A DNA stretch of 64,000 nucleotides from Caldovatus aquaticus (GTDB taxonomy: Bacteria; Pseudomonadota; Alphaproteobacteria; Acetobacterales; Acetobacteraceae), in contig NZ_JAHZUY010000010.1 in the NCBI RefSeq assembly GCF_019458025.1, positions 1 through 64,000 on the forward strand, in the 5' to 3' direction. Under the pieces are notes generated by a model that was not told where the DNA came from, ran no database searches, and was given only the letters and a program-made list of their open reading frames with translations. A program made the translations under genes and the position numbers. Shown in pieces: positions 50,787 to 59,320 of this stretch (positions within the stretch are counted from its first letter, which is position 1; each line of letters opens with the position of its first letter).

Positions 50787-51406
50787 GGCAGCGGGTCCGG
50801 TCGCCGCGGCGCGCGCTGCCGCTGCTGGTCGCGCTGCCGCTCGCCGCGGGCTGCGCCGAACTCGCCGTCGAGGCGCCGCAGCCCGCGCCGTCGTCGGCCG
50901 AGATCGCCCGCCGCCTGCCGGCCTCGGCCGGGGAATTCCAGCGCGGCGCCACTGTCGAGCACGAGGCGGAGCGGCCGGGATTCGGCACCGACGTGGACTA
51001 CGCGACCCGCAGCCGGACGGCGGTTGCGAGCGTGCAGATCTACGACCGGGGCAGCCAGGTGCGCATTCCCGACGATCCGGCCGCGCCGGAGATCGAGGCG
51101 GAGCTCGACCGCTCCGTGGCCGAGACGCTGGAGGCGGTGGGCCGCCGTCCGGGCCGGCGTCTCGCCGAGCGGGAGCGCGCGACCGAGGCGCTGCCGGAGG
51201 ACGCCGGGCCGGGGCTGCGCTGCGCGGTCCTGCGCGGCAGCTACGGACGCATGCCGGTGACGCAGAAGATCTGCGTCGGCGGGGCGGCGGGGAAGTTCCT
51301 CAAGGTGCAGATGACGACCGTGGACCGCACCGCGCCGGCGGTGGACACCGGCTCCTTCCTCGCCGCGGTCGTGCGCGCCGCGCGCGGGCGGCCCCGCGCG
51401 CCTTGA
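50783..51406 (+). CDS. Putative lipoprotein of unknown function
   Basis: 207 residues with a lipoprotein signal ending LPLAAGC (Cys at about 23). The mature part has VEHEAERPGFGTDVDYATRS, VQIYDRGSQVRIPDDP and a C-terminal RCAVLRGSYGRMPVTQKICV. I do not recognise a family. The ATG overlaps the stop of the second terC gene by 4 nt, so the two are coupled and the lipoprotein may serve the transporter or the envelope. Two Cys residues in the mature part (GLRCAV and KICV) could be bridged. Confidence 0.6.
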   Translation: MRQRVRSPRRALPLLVALPLAAGCAELAVEAPQPAPSSAEIARRLPASAGEFQRGATVEHEAERPGFGTDVDYATRSRTAVASVQIYDRGSQVRIPDDPAAPEIEAELDRSVAETLEAVGRRPGRRLAERERATEALPEDAGPGLRCAVLRGSYGRMPVTQKICVGGAAGKFLKVQMTTVDRTAPAVDTGSFLAAVVRAARGRPRAP

Positions 51407-51523
51407 CGCCGACCGCTCCCGGCCGCGGGCGGGAACGGCCCCGCGCGGCCGCGTGAGGCGCGAACGCCGCCCGGTCCCGCGCGTTGGCGTGGCGATCCGG
51501 CACACCGCGGGAGGAGACGGTCC

Positions 51524-51961
51524 ATGGCCGCCACGATCCATCGCACCGCTTCGGCTGCCTGGCGGGGCGGCGGCAAGGAGGGGCGGGGCAGCCTGACGAC
51601 GCCCAGCGGGGCGCTGCGCGACACCCCCTACTCCTTCGCCACCCGCTTCGGCGAGGACCGCGGCACCAACCCCGAGGAACTGATCGCGGCCGCCCACGCC
51701 GGCTGCTTCACCATGGCGCTCGCCTTCCGCCTGTCCGGCGCAGGGCACGCGCCGGAGAGCCTCCGCACCGAGGCGCGCGTCACCATGGAGCAGGAGGCGG
51801 CGGGCGGCTGGCGCATCGCCGCCGTGGCGCTGCGCCTGTGCGCGCGGGTGCCCGGCATCGCCGAGCCCGAGTTCCGCCGCCTGGCCGAGGAGGCGAAGGC
51901 CAACTGTCCGGTCTCGCGCGTCCTGAACGCGGAGATCGGCCTGGAGGCGACGCTCGAATAG
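51524..51961 (+). CDS. OsmC-family peroxiredoxin
   Basis: 145 residues. The two redox Cys positions are kept: AHAGCFTMAL (about 64-73) and ANCPVSRVL (about 126-134). TNPEELIAAAHAGCFTM is the family core. OsmC/Ohr-like proteins reduce organic hydroperoxides in the cytoplasm as dimers. The protein is complete and of normal length. It is monocistronic. The ATG at 51524 has GGAGGAG just upstream. Confidence 0.92.
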   Translation: MAATIHRTASAAWRGGGKEGRGSLTTPSGALRDTPYSFATRFGEDRGTNPEELIAAAHAGCFTMALAFRLSGAGHAPESLRTEARVTMEQEAAGGWRIAAVALRLCARVPGIAEPEFRRLAEEAKANCPVSRVLNAEIGLEATLE

Positions 51962-52057
51962 GCGTCCGCCGGCCGCACGGGTCGCGCAGGAACGCCTTGC
52001 GCCCCCCGCCCGGCGCGGCGCAGGCTGCGGCAGGGCGCGCAGGCCGGGGAGGGCGCG

Positions 52058-53509
52058 ATGACGACGGACTCCACCCTGATCCGCAACGCCGCGTGGGCCG
52101 TGGTCTGGGACGCCGCCGCCGGGCGCCACGCCTACGCGCGCGGCGTGGACATCGCCCTGGCGGGCGGACGGATCGCGGCGATCGCGCCGCACGACCCGGC
52201 GGCGCCGCCGCCTGCCGGCGCGGCGGTGGTGGACGGGCGCGACACCCTCGTCCTGCCGGGCCTCGTCAACGTCCACACCCACCCGACCACCGAGCCCGCC
52301 TATCGCGGCGTGCGCGAGGACCACGGCGTGCCGGAGCAGGCGATGACCGGCCTGTTCGAGCGCATGCAGGCCTTCCGCCTCGACCCCGAGGGCCAGCGCG
52401 CCGCGATGCGCCTCGCCTATGCCGAGCTGATGGCCGCCGGCGTGACCAGCGTCGTGGACCTCACCAGCCCGTTCGAGGGCTGGCTCGACGTGATGCGCGA
52501 GAGCGGCCTGCGGGTCTGGGTCGGGCCCGGCTACGCCAGCGCGCGCTGGGGCATGAGCGCGCCGCAGACCGTCACCTGGATCTGGGACGAGGCCGCGGGG
52601 CGCCGCGCCTTCCAGCGCGCCCAGGCGATCATGGACGAGGCGGAGCGCGATCCCTCCGGCCGCCTCTCGGGCATCGTCTTCCCGGCGCAGATCGACACCG
52701 TGGAGGAGGGGCTGCTGCGCGACTCCCTCGCGCTCGCGGAGGCCACCGGCCGCCCCTTCACCACCCACATCGCCCAGGCGGTGGTGGAGGTGCGCGAGAT
52801 CCTCCGCCGCCACGGCGTCACCCCGATCCAGTACGCGGCGCGGCTCGGCCTGCTGACGCCGCGCACCATCCTCGGGCATGCGATCTTCGTGGACGAGCAT
52901 CCCTCGGTCGGCTGGCACACGCGGCGCGACCTCGCGCTGATGGCCGGGCACGGCGTCGCCGTCGCCCATTGCCCGAGCCCCTTCGCGCGCTACGGCGAGC
53001 ACCTGCGGCATTTCGGCCGCTACGCCGCCCGCGGCGTGCGCATGGCGATGGGCACCGACTGCGCGCCGCACAACCTGATCGAGGAGATGCGCCTCGCCCT
53101 GCTGCTCGCGCGCAACGCGGCGCGCGACCTCGCCGCTGCCGACACCGCGGCGGTGTTCCACGCGGCGACGGTCGGGGGCGCGGATGCGCTCGGCCGGCCC
53201 GACCTCGGGCGGCTCGCGGTCGGCGCGCGGGCGGACGTGGTGCTGGTGGACCTCCGCCATCCGCTGATGACGCCGCCGCGCGATCCACTGCGCGCCCTGG
53301 TGTTCCACGCCGCCGACCGGGCGGTGCGGCGGGTCTATGTGGACGGCCGCCTCGTCCATGCGGACGGCCGGCCGGTCCGTCTCGACCTGCGGGAGGCGGC
53401 CGGGACCCTGGCCGAGGCCCAGGCGCGCATGCTGCGCGACGCGGCGCGGCGCGACTACCGCGGCCGCGACGGCGACGCGATCGCCCCGCTCGCCCTGCCC
53501 TTCGCCTGA
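52058..53509 (+). CDS. Amidohydrolase (metal-dependent deaminase/hydrolase, chlorohydrolase-like)
   Basis: 483 residues of the amidohydrolase superfamily, TRZ/ATZ/guanine deaminase-like group. Metal ligands are visible as VNVHTHPT (HxH, about 69-76), TTHIAQ (about 237), ILGHAIFVDE (about 272) and the catalytic acid MGTDCAPHN (about 330-338). The N-terminal small beta-domain and the C-terminal LAVGARADVVLVDL (about 386-399) are typical. Substrates in this group are heterocyclic amines or ureas; none can be chosen here. Stand-alone gene, convergent with the SucC-like gene (14 bp away). Confidence 0.88.
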   Translation: MTTDSTLIRNAAWAVVWDAAAGRHAYARGVDIALAGGRIAAIAPHDPAAPPPAGAAVVDGRDTLVLPGLVNVHTHPTTEPAYRGVREDHGVPEQAMTGLFERMQAFRLDPEGQRAAMRLAYAELMAAGVTSVVDLTSPFEGWLDVMRESGLRVWVGPGYASARWGMSAPQTVTWIWDEAAGRRAFQRAQAIMDEAERDPSGRLSGIVFPAQIDTVEEGLLRDSLALAEATGRPFTTHIAQAVVEVREILRRHGVTPIQYAARLGLLTPRTILGHAIFVDEHPSVGWHTRRDLALMAGHGVAVAHCPSPFARYGEHLRHFGRYAARGVRMAMGTDCAPHNLIEEMRLALLLARNAARDLAAADTAAVFHAATVGGADALGRPDLGRLAVGARADVVLVDLRHPLMTPPRDPLRALVFHAADRAVRRVYVDGRLVHADGRPVRLDLREAAGTLAEAQARMLRDAARRDYRGRDGDAIAPLALPFA

Positions 53510-53523
53510 GCGGCGGCGCGGGG

Positions 53524-54672
53524 TTACCCCACCGCCGCCTTCAGCGCCCGCACCAGCTCCAGCGGGTCGTCGTGCAGCGCGGCGACCCCGGCCGCGCGCA
53601 GCGCGGCGCGCGCCTCCTCCAGCGAATAGCCGGCGAGCGAGGCGTGGGCGGCGGCGAAGCCGACGAACAGCGGCTTCGGCGGCGGGCTCTCGCGCAGCGC
53701 CTTCGCCAGCGCCTCGACCCGGCCCTTGAGCGGCCGCGAGGCGATGGTGGTGTAGAACAGCGTCGCCTTCACCTCCGGCCGCCGCGCGATCTCGAAGGCG
53801 AGGGCGAGGCGCTCCGGCATGGTCTCGTCCGGCCCGCCCTGCGCGTTGTCCATGAAGCAGGCCGCCGGCAGGCCGGCATCGCCGAGCAGGTCGAGCATCA
53901 GCATCCCGAGCCCCGCCCCGGCGGTCACCATCGCCACCGTCCCTCCCGGCAGCTCGACCAGGTGGAAGCCGCGCTCGCGCGCGCGGCGCTCGAGCGGCGT
54001 CAGCGCGGCGGCGGCGAGCGCGGCGGAGAGCGGCGTCTCCTCCGCCGCCGGCGCGTGGCGGAACGCCGCCGCGTCGTCGCGCACCAGCTTGGCGTCGCAG
54101 GCGACCAGCCGCCCGTCGGCGAGCTGCGCGAGCGGGTTGATCTCCAGGAGCTCGAGATCCTCCGCCGCCAGCACGCGCGCGAGCCGCACCGCAAGGCGCG
54201 CGAGGCGCGCGGCGAGGTCGGGGGGGAAGGCGTCGCCCTTGCGCAGCGCTGCGAACACGCCCGCCGCGGCGCCCGGCGCCTCGGGGTCGAGGTGGTGGCG
54301 GAGCGGCGGCGCGCCCGCCTCGACCTCCACCCCGCCCTCGGCCGAGACCAGGAGCTCGATCGCCTGGGCGGTGCCGTCCACGCGCAGCGCGAGGTAGAGC
54401 TCCCGCGCGATCGGCATCGCCTCCTCGAGCAGCAGCGGCGCGGCGGGATCGCCCAGCGCGGCGCGGATCGCCTCGGCCGCGCCCGGCTCCTCCGCCCGGC
54501 GCACCAGGCCGCGCTTGCCGCGCCCGCCCTCCGGCACCTGCGCCTTGAGGAAGGCGCCGGCGCGCGGGAAACCGGCGGGCGGCGATTCGCCCGGGCGCAG
54601 CAGCACGCCGCGCGGGACCGCGATGCCGTGGCGGCGCAGCAGCGCCTTGCCCTCCTGCTCGATCAGCCGCAC
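53524..54672 (-). CDS. Succinyl-CoA synthetase beta-subunit-like ATP-grasp protein (SucC-like)
   Basis: 382 residues. The N-terminus LIEQEGKALLRRHGIAVPRG follows the SucC pattern, FLKAQVPEGGRGKRGLVRRA is the ATP-grasp glycine-rich loop (about 48-67) and LELLEINPLAQLADGRLVAC (about 173-192) carries the Mg-ATP ligands. The C-terminal flavodoxin-like domain (ACFMDNAQGG, FYTTIASRPLKG) is the CoA-ligase half. Normal SucC has about 390 residues, so the length is right. GTG at 54672 with GGAGG 5 nt upstream is preferred. It is paired with a divergent SucD-like gene. The acid used could be malate, succinate or another carboxylate; sequence does not say. Confidence 0.82.
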   Translation of the reverse strand: MRLIEQEGKALLRRHGIAVPRGVLLRPGESPPAGFPRAGAFLKAQVPEGGRGKRGLVRRAEEPGAAEAIRAALGDPAAPLLLEEAMPIARELYLALRVDGTAQAIELLVSAEGGVEVEAGAPPLRHHLDPEAPGAAAGVFAALRKGDAFPPDLAARLARLAVRLARVLAAEDLELLEINPLAQLADGRLVACDAKLVRDDAAAFRHAPAAEETPLSAALAAAALTPLERRARERGFHLVELPGGTVAMVTAGAGLGMLMLDLLGDAGLPAACFMDNAQGGPDETMPERLALAFEIARRPEVKATLFYTTIASRPLKGRVEALAKALRESPPPKPLFVGFAAAHASLAGYSLEEARAALRAAGVAALHDDPLELVRALKAAVG

Positions 54673-54685
54673 CTTGCCCTCCGTG

Positions 54686-55552
54686 ATGATGGCCCCGTTC
54701 CTCGAAAGCTTCCCTCGCCGCGTCGTGGTGTTCAACCCGGCCGGACGCTACGCCGCCGCCCAAGTCGCCGCGATGCGCGCGGCGGGGACGAACCTCGTCG
54801 CCGGCATCCAGCTCGGCCGCGGCGGCGGCGACGCCTCCGGCCTGCCGCTCTACGACGACCTCCTCTCCCTGCCCGAGCCCGCGGATGCCGCCGTGCTCTA
54901 CACTCCGCCCGAGGGGCTGCTCGATGCGGTGCGCGAATGCGCTGCGGCCGAGATCCCGACCATCGTCGCCGCGGCCGAATACACGCCGCTGCACGACGGG
55001 CTGCGCGCCGCGCAGGCGGCGCGCGCCGCCGGGTGCTGGCTGGTCGGGCCCAACACGCTCGGCCTCTGCGTGCCGGGCGAGGGGGTGCTCGGCTCGATCG
55101 CGCCGAGCTTCTGCGCCCCCGGGCGGGTCGCGCTGGTCTGCCGCAGCGGCACGCTGACGCTGACCCTGGCGCGGCTGCTGACGCGCGCCGGGATCGGCCA
55201 GCGCATCGCGATCAACATCGGCGGCGATGCGGTCATCGGGCGCAACCCGCACGAATACCTCGCCGCGCTGGCCGCGGACGAGCGCACCGCGGCGATCCTC
55301 TATGTCGGCGAGCTCGGCGGCGACAAGGAATACGCGCTGGCGGAGGCGATTCCCGAATGCGGCAAGCCGGTGGTCGCCCTGATCGTCGGCCGCCACGCCC
55401 CGCCGGAGCGGCGCATGGGCCATGCCGGGGCGCTGGCGGGGGCGGCGCGCGAGACGGCGGAGGCGAAGCTCGCCGCGCTCGCCGCCGCCGGCGCGCATGT
55501 CGCGCGCGATCCGGAACAGGTGGTGGCGCGGCTGCGCGCGCTCGGCCTGTAG
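54686..55552 (+). CDS. Succinyl-CoA synthetase alpha-subunit-like CoA-binding protein (SucD-like)
   Basis: 288 residues, alpha subunit of the acyl-CoA synthetase superfamily. The CoA-binding Rossmann part has VVVFNPAGRYAAAQVAAM and GTNLVAGIQLGRGGGDASG (about 36-54). The phosphohistidine loop RRMGHAGALAGAAR (about 240-253, GHAGA) is intact, as is GCWLVGPNTLGLCVPGE. The protein probably works with the divergent beta-type gene as an ADP-forming acyl-CoA synthetase. The first ATG at 54686 has no clear ribosome site, so it may be leaderless; only 13 bp lie between the two start codons. Substrate unknown. Confidence 0.82.
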   Translation: MMAPFLESFPRRVVVFNPAGRYAAAQVAAMRAAGTNLVAGIQLGRGGGDASGLPLYDDLLSLPEPADAAVLYTPPEGLLDAVRECAAAEIPTIVAAAEYTPLHDGLRAAQAARAAGCWLVGPNTLGLCVPGEGVLGSIAPSFCAPGRVALVCRSGTLTLTLARLLTRAGIGQRIAINIGGDAVIGRNPHEYLAALAADERTAAILYVGELGGDKEYALAEAIPECGKPVVALIVGRHAPPERRMGHAGALAGAARETAEAKLAALAAAGAHVARDPEQVVARLRALGL

Positions 55553-55673
55553 GGCGGGCGCGGCGGGCGCGGCGACGGCGGGGAAGGGGGCGGTCTGGCC
55601 CTGGCGTGCGCGGGCGCCGGCGCGTGGGCGCCTGCGGCGGGAACGGGGCGCGCCGTGGCGCCCGGCGAGGCGG

Positions 55674-56123
55674 TCAGAAGGTGGTGGTCTGGGAGTCGCT
55701 GATCACCTGGTTCTGGTTCCAGAAATTGGCGACCGCCGGGATCACGAAGCTGAAGGCGTAGGAGACGTTCACCGTGACGACCCGCTGCTGCCCCTGCCGG
55801 GTGCAGGTGGCCTGTGTCTTCAGGGACGCCGGATCGAGGCCGGGGGGCGGCGTGGCGCTGACGGTGATGGAGCCGTTCGGGCAGGTGTTGACGGCGGGCG
55901 GGTTGTCGGCGCCGGCGACGACGATCGCCGCGCGCAGCACCTCCGCGGTGTGGGTGCGGACCGCCTCGGCGACGTACCAGTAGCGGGCGAGGTCCATCGC
56001 GAACAGGACCAGGATCAGGAAGATCGGACCGATGATGGCGAATTCCAGCGCCGTCACGCCCTTGCGGCAGCGCAGGGCGCGGCCGGCCCGGCCGCCGCGG
56101 TCACATGAGGCGGACTTCGACAT
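55674..56123 (-). CDS. TadE-like minor pilin
   Basis: 149 residues of the TadE/TadF type: a prepilin-like N-terminus (RKGVTALEFAIIGPIFLILV, about 20-39), where cleavage would follow the Gly and leave the +5 Glu of TALEF, then a hydrophobic helix, and a small periplasmic domain with two Cys (NTCPN and QATCTRQ). TadE proteins are pseudopilins required for Flp pilus assembly. The gene overlaps the second TadE by 23 bp. It ends the minus-strand pilus group. Confidence 0.85.
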   Translation of the reverse strand: MSKSASCDRGGRAGRALRCRKGVTALEFAIIGPIFLILVLFAMDLARYWYVAEAVRTHTAEVLRAAIVVAGADNPPAVNTCPNGSITVSATPPPGLDPASLKTQATCTRQGQQRVVTVNVSYAFSFVIPAVANFWNQNQVISDSQTTTF

Positions 56124-56595
56124 TGCCCCGCACCGGTGACAGGAATGGCAGCATGTACTGGGTGAGCGGCCCGACGAAGGTGAAGGGCCGGCTGACGTCG
56201 ATCTGCACCACCTTCGGCGTGCTGCAGCTGGAGGAATAGGTGGTGGAGTCGGTGCCGTTGTCGCAGCGATAGAGGGTGACCCGCGCGGTGACCGTCAGGT
56301 CCTTCCACTCCGCGGGCAGGTTGTTCTTCACCAGGGTCTCGACGGTCGGGATGCGGCCGTTGCTGTCCGCGGCGGGGCTGTAGAACGCCGCCTGGGCGCC
56401 GGCGCGCGCCGCGGCCTCCAGCCGGATGGACTGCTGGAAGGCATTGCCGAGGTCGAAGGCGCCCATAAGCACGGTGATGAGCACCGGGAGGAGGAGGGCG
56501 AACTCGAGGGCGGAGACGCCGCGGCGGTCGCGCAGGCGGCGGACCAGGCGAGCCCCGGTGCGCCGGACGCGGGCGCGGCGGATGGCGGCTGCCAT
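56101..56595 (-). CDS. TadE-like pseudopilin
   Basis: 164 residues, same architecture as its neighbour: an Arg-rich leader and a prepilin-type site RRGVSALEFALLLPVLIT (about 24-41; G then +5 Glu), followed by a transmembrane helix and a periplasmic domain with a Cys pair (YRCDNGT, SSSCST). The overlap with the next gene suggests coupled translation. Order within the minus-strand operon: TadG-like, TadE, TadE. Confidence 0.85.
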   Translation of the reverse strand: MAAAIRRARVRRTGARLVRRLRDRRGVSALEFALLLPVLITVLMGAFDLGNAFQQSIRLEAAARAGAQAAFYSPAADSNGRIPTVETLVKNNLPAEWKDLTVTARVTLYRCDNGTDSTTYSSSCSTPKVVQIDVSRPFTFVGPLTQYMLPFLSPVRGNVEVRLM

Positions 56596-56602
56596 GGCGT
56601 CT

Positions 56603-58189
56603 TCACTCCACCAGGCGGACGACCCGGATGAGCGGTGTGCGCACGCCGGCCGCCTTGCAGCCGGAGGTGTTCAGCCGGGCGGTGCCGGAGAACTCGATCG
56701 TCTTGCCGATCACGACCACGCAGGCCGGCCCGGTGCTGCCGGCGCCGGTGTAGTTGCCGTTGTAGCGGATCTCGCTGTTCGCGAAGACCAGCGCCCCGTT
56801 GATGTAGCTTTGGGACGAGCCGTTGATCTGCACCGGGGCCCCGCCGCCGGGGAGGTTGTTGGACGACCGTTCGTCGCGAAACATGCTCACCCCGACGATG
56901 GGCTCGGGGCTGATCGCGATCGGCAGCGGCGGATTGGGGGTGCCGCTGGTGTAGGTGTCCATGCGGATCGTCGCGCCGCCGTTGATCCGCACCGCCCCCC
57001 CCTGCCCATTGGCGCCGGTGAAGATGAACGTGCATCCGCTGCAGTTCAGGGTGCCGTTCGCGAGATCAAGCCCGGCGTTCCAGAAGACATAGGTGCGGTT
57101 CGGCGGCAGCGTCAATGTCACATTATTGCGAAGGCTGAGATTGCGGTTGTTGTTGGCCGCGCACAGAACGCCGCCTTTGGCGACGATGCTTCCGGCGAGG
57201 GCAGTCGCTTCCGTCTGACGAAGCGCCTGGTTCGGGACCTGGTAGCAGCCGGCGGGCCCGTTTGTCGGCTTCCCGTTGGTGTAGCTTTCCACGACATCCT
57301 GCAGGGCGTCGTACGGGTTCTCGACCGGCCAGGCATTCGTCTGCACCTGGTGACCCGGCACGTTTGGCAGGCTGTTGCAGGAATTGCCAAAGCAACCGCC
57401 GACCGCGGAAACCCCCAGCGCCTCCAGCGCACTGGCGAAACCGCTCTGGATCCGGACGCTGCTCGAGCCGCGGGAGTTCGAATGCAATACGCAATTCGAC
57501 GCCTTCACGTCCGCCGTCCCGATCATGTCCAGGCCGATGCCGGAGACGGCGGTCGCGAGGATGCAGGCCTCGCCGCCATTGTCCAACACGGCCGCGGTGG
57601 CCCGGACGCGGATCGTCACCGCGTCGCTGCCCAGGAAGAGGCCGGCGAGGAAGGTCGGCACCTGCCGCTCGATGGTCACCCTGACGGAACCGGGCACTGC
57701 TGACGATCCGGCCGGGTAGGGCGGTGACGGCGGCGTCCAGACCCCGACATCCACGGTGACTTTCGTCGTCGCGTTCGTGCCGGAATCGGTGCCGGAGACG
57801 AAGCCGTTGTTCTGTGCGGTCAGCTTCGCGACCGCCTCGGCGGCGGATTTGTTGTCCGTGCTCGCCCGGGCGTAGGCCGAGGCGCCGGCGAGGGCCGCCA
57901 TGTCGGCGGCGCTGCGGGCGTTGCGGTGGTTGAAGTACCAGTTGCCCCCCTCGGTCGCGAGGGCGGCGAAGCCGAACAGCGCGACCGCGGAAGCGGCGAA
58001 GACCAGGGCGGTGGCACCGCGCCGGTCGCGCAGCACCGCGCGCAGCGGGCGCCGCCGCGCCGCGGCCGCGCCGCCGGGGCGGGCCGGTGCGGCGCCGGTC
58101 CGGCCGGAGACGGGCCGCGGGGCGGCAAGGGCCGCGCCGTCCACCGGGCCGGCGGGGAGCTGTTCCGAGGGCACGCGCGCCGCAGTCAT
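56603..58189 (-). CDS. TadG-family pilus assembly protein
   Basis: About 528 residues. After an Ala/Pro-rich leader, the prepilin-like DRRGATALVFAASAVALFGF (about 56-75) and the ARSAADMAALAGASAY segment (about 89-104) are the TadG/VWA-domain start; the +5 acidic residue is replaced by Val (TALVF). The large periplasmic part is beta-rich, with a Cys-bearing GGCFGNSCNSLPN (about 251-263) and NCSGCTF (about 364). TadG members are pilus-associated but their function is not resolved. AGGAGG lies about 10 nt before the ATG at 58189. It is divergent from the flp gene. Confidence 0.78.
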   Translation of the reverse strand: MTAARVPSEQLPAGPVDGAALAAPRPVSGRTGAAPARPGGAAAARRRPLRAVLRDRRGATALVFAASAVALFGFAALATEGGNWYFNHRNARSAADMAALAGASAYARASTDNKSAAEAVAKLTAQNNGFVSGTDSGTNATTKVTVDVGVWTPPSPPYPAGSSAVPGSVRVTIERQVPTFLAGLFLGSDAVTIRVRATAAVLDNGGEACILATAVSGIGLDMIGTADVKASNCVLHSNSRGSSSVRIQSGFASALEALGVSAVGGCFGNSCNSLPNVPGHQVQTNAWPVENPYDALQDVVESYTNGKPTNGPAGCYQVPNQALRQTEATALAGSIVAKGGVLCAANNNRNLSLRNNVTLTLPPNRTYVFWNAGLDLANGTLNCSGCTFIFTGANGQGGAVRINGGATIRMDTYTSGTPNPPLPIAISPEPIVGVSMFRDERSSNNLPGGGAPVQINGSSQSYINGALVFANSEIRYNGNYTGAGSTGPACVVVIGKTIEFSGTARLNTSGCKAAGVRTPLIRVVRLVE

Positions 58190-58491
58190 GGATGCACTGC
58201 CTCCTGCCCTGCAACCGCAAGGCGGCCCTTCGCCGCGCCAAGGGGAGGCCGGCACAGCCGAAGGTTGCCGCAAGCGTCCGGGCGAGCCGTTCCGGTTTAA
58301 CCTTACAAAAAGTTAATATAGACTACTACCGCAACATGATACAGAACGTTTCGCCATGGGGAAACGGCAAACGGCCCGGCCCTCATCACCGGACGTTGAG
58401 CATGCCCCCCGGCTTCCGCCGCGCAAGCGAGCCGCGCGCCGGAAGCGACCCAACCGCGCTCGCGAACACCACCCAAAACGGGACGGGGCTC
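58190..58491. promoter_or_regulatory. Divergent regulatory region between tadG and flp
   Basis: 302 bp without a gene. An AT-rich island (about 58296-58320) contains TAATAT at 58314-58319, a possible -10 for the flp transcript, but no clear -35 at 17 bp. A 6 bp hairpin (CGTTTC 58347-58352, loop GCCATGGG, GAAACG 58361-58366) lies in the presumed leader. The last 100 bp before flp have no strong ribosome site except a weak GGACGGGG. Confidence 0.45.
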
Positions 58492-58677
58492 ATGATCGAA
58501 CTGATCCGTATCGCTCTCAAGGACCGCAAGGGCGTCACCGCCATGGAGTATGCCGTGATCGCCGCCGGTCTCGTCGTTGTTGTCGCATTCGCTGCGGACT
58601 ATCTTGGTCAGGGCATCGGCAATATCTTCAATCAGTTCTCCGATTGGTTCCGCGCCAAGCCGGGCACCCTGCCCTAA
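58492..58677 (+). CDS. Flp-type pilin
   Basis: 61 residues. The Flp/Tad pilin signature KDRKG-VTAMEYAVIAAG has cleavage expected after Gly14, leaving a mature pilin with the conserved +5 Glu and +6 Tyr (EY). The following hydrophobic run LVVVVAFAADYL forms the packing helix. The short C-terminus FNQFSDWFRAKPGTLP is probably the exposed part. The third-position G+C is lower than in neighbours, as in many strongly expressed small genes. It is the first gene of the plus-strand pilus group. It is followed by a strong hairpin, which may let pilin be made in excess. Confidence 0.9.
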   Translation: MIELIRIALKDRKGVTAMEYAVIAAGLVVVVAFAADYLGQGIGNIFNQFSDWFRAKPGTLP

Positions 58678-58689
58678 TCCGGCGCGCGT

Positions 58690-58724
58690 CACGCGGGGGT
58701 GGGCGGCGCGCCGATCCCCGCGTG
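58690..58724 (+). terminator. Strong hairpin after flp
   Basis: A perfect 9 bp stem (CACGCGGGG 58690-58698 with CCCCGCGTG 58716-58724) encloses a 17 nt loop, 12 bp after the flp stop. It could be an attenuating terminator or an mRNA-stability element separating flp from cpaA. No T-run follows it. Confidence 0.45.
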
Positions 58725-58792
58725 GCCGCTCGCTGCGATTTCGTAATTTCGTTACTTACCCGGTTCATTCGGATGTTCGAGCCATCGCGGAC

Positions 58793-59317
58793 ATGCTTAC
58801 CCTCGCGGCGTTAGCGACCGCGCTGCTGCTCGCCGTCGCCGCCTGGCGCGACGTCGCGACGCGGCTCATCCCGGACGGGATCTGCGCCGCGATCGCCGTG
58901 CTCGGCCTCGCCCAGCGCCTGGCCGAGGGGATGCCCGCCCTGCTTGCCACCCTCGCCGCCGCGCTGGCGCTGTTCCTGTTCCTGCTTCTCCTGGCGATGG
59001 CCGGCGCGATGGGCGGCGGCGACCTTAAGCTCGCGACCGCCACCGCCCTTGCCCTGCCGCCGATCGGCATTTATCACCTGATCGTCACGACCGCCCTGGC
59101 CGGCGGCGTGCTGGCGCTGATCTACCTGGCGCTGGCCCGGATGCTGCGCGCGCCGGCGGCCGGTGGTGTCGCTTCGCCCGCGCGGCGCGGCACGCCGCTG
59201 CTGCGCCGCGTCCTCATCGCCGAGACCCGGCGGCTGCGCCGCCGCGGCCCCTTGCCCTACGGCGTGGCGATCGCCGCCGGCGGCATGCTTGTCCTGTTTC
59301 GCTCGGTCGGGACCTGA
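58793..59317 (+). CDS. cpaA: Prepilin peptidase, CpaA/TadV type
   Basis: 174 residues, integral membrane aspartyl protease (A24 family). The catalytic Asp residues are seen in AWRDVATRLIPD (about 17-28) and in MGGGDLKLATATAL (GxGD motif, about 70-83). It cleaves the Flp pilin leader. About five to six transmembrane segments are predicted. A C-terminal basic extension (RRVLIAETRRLRRRG) is unusual but common in cpaA of this order. The ATG at 58793 is preferred. Confidence 0.88.
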   Translation: MLTLAALATALLLAVAAWRDVATRLIPDGICAAIAVLGLAQRLAEGMPALLATLAAALALFLFLLLLAMAGAMGGGDLKLATATALALPPIGIYHLIVTTALAGGVLALIYLALARMLRAPAAGGVASPARRGTPLLRRVLIAETRRLRRRGPLPYGVAIAAGGMLVLFRSVGT

Positions 59318-59320
59318 CGG

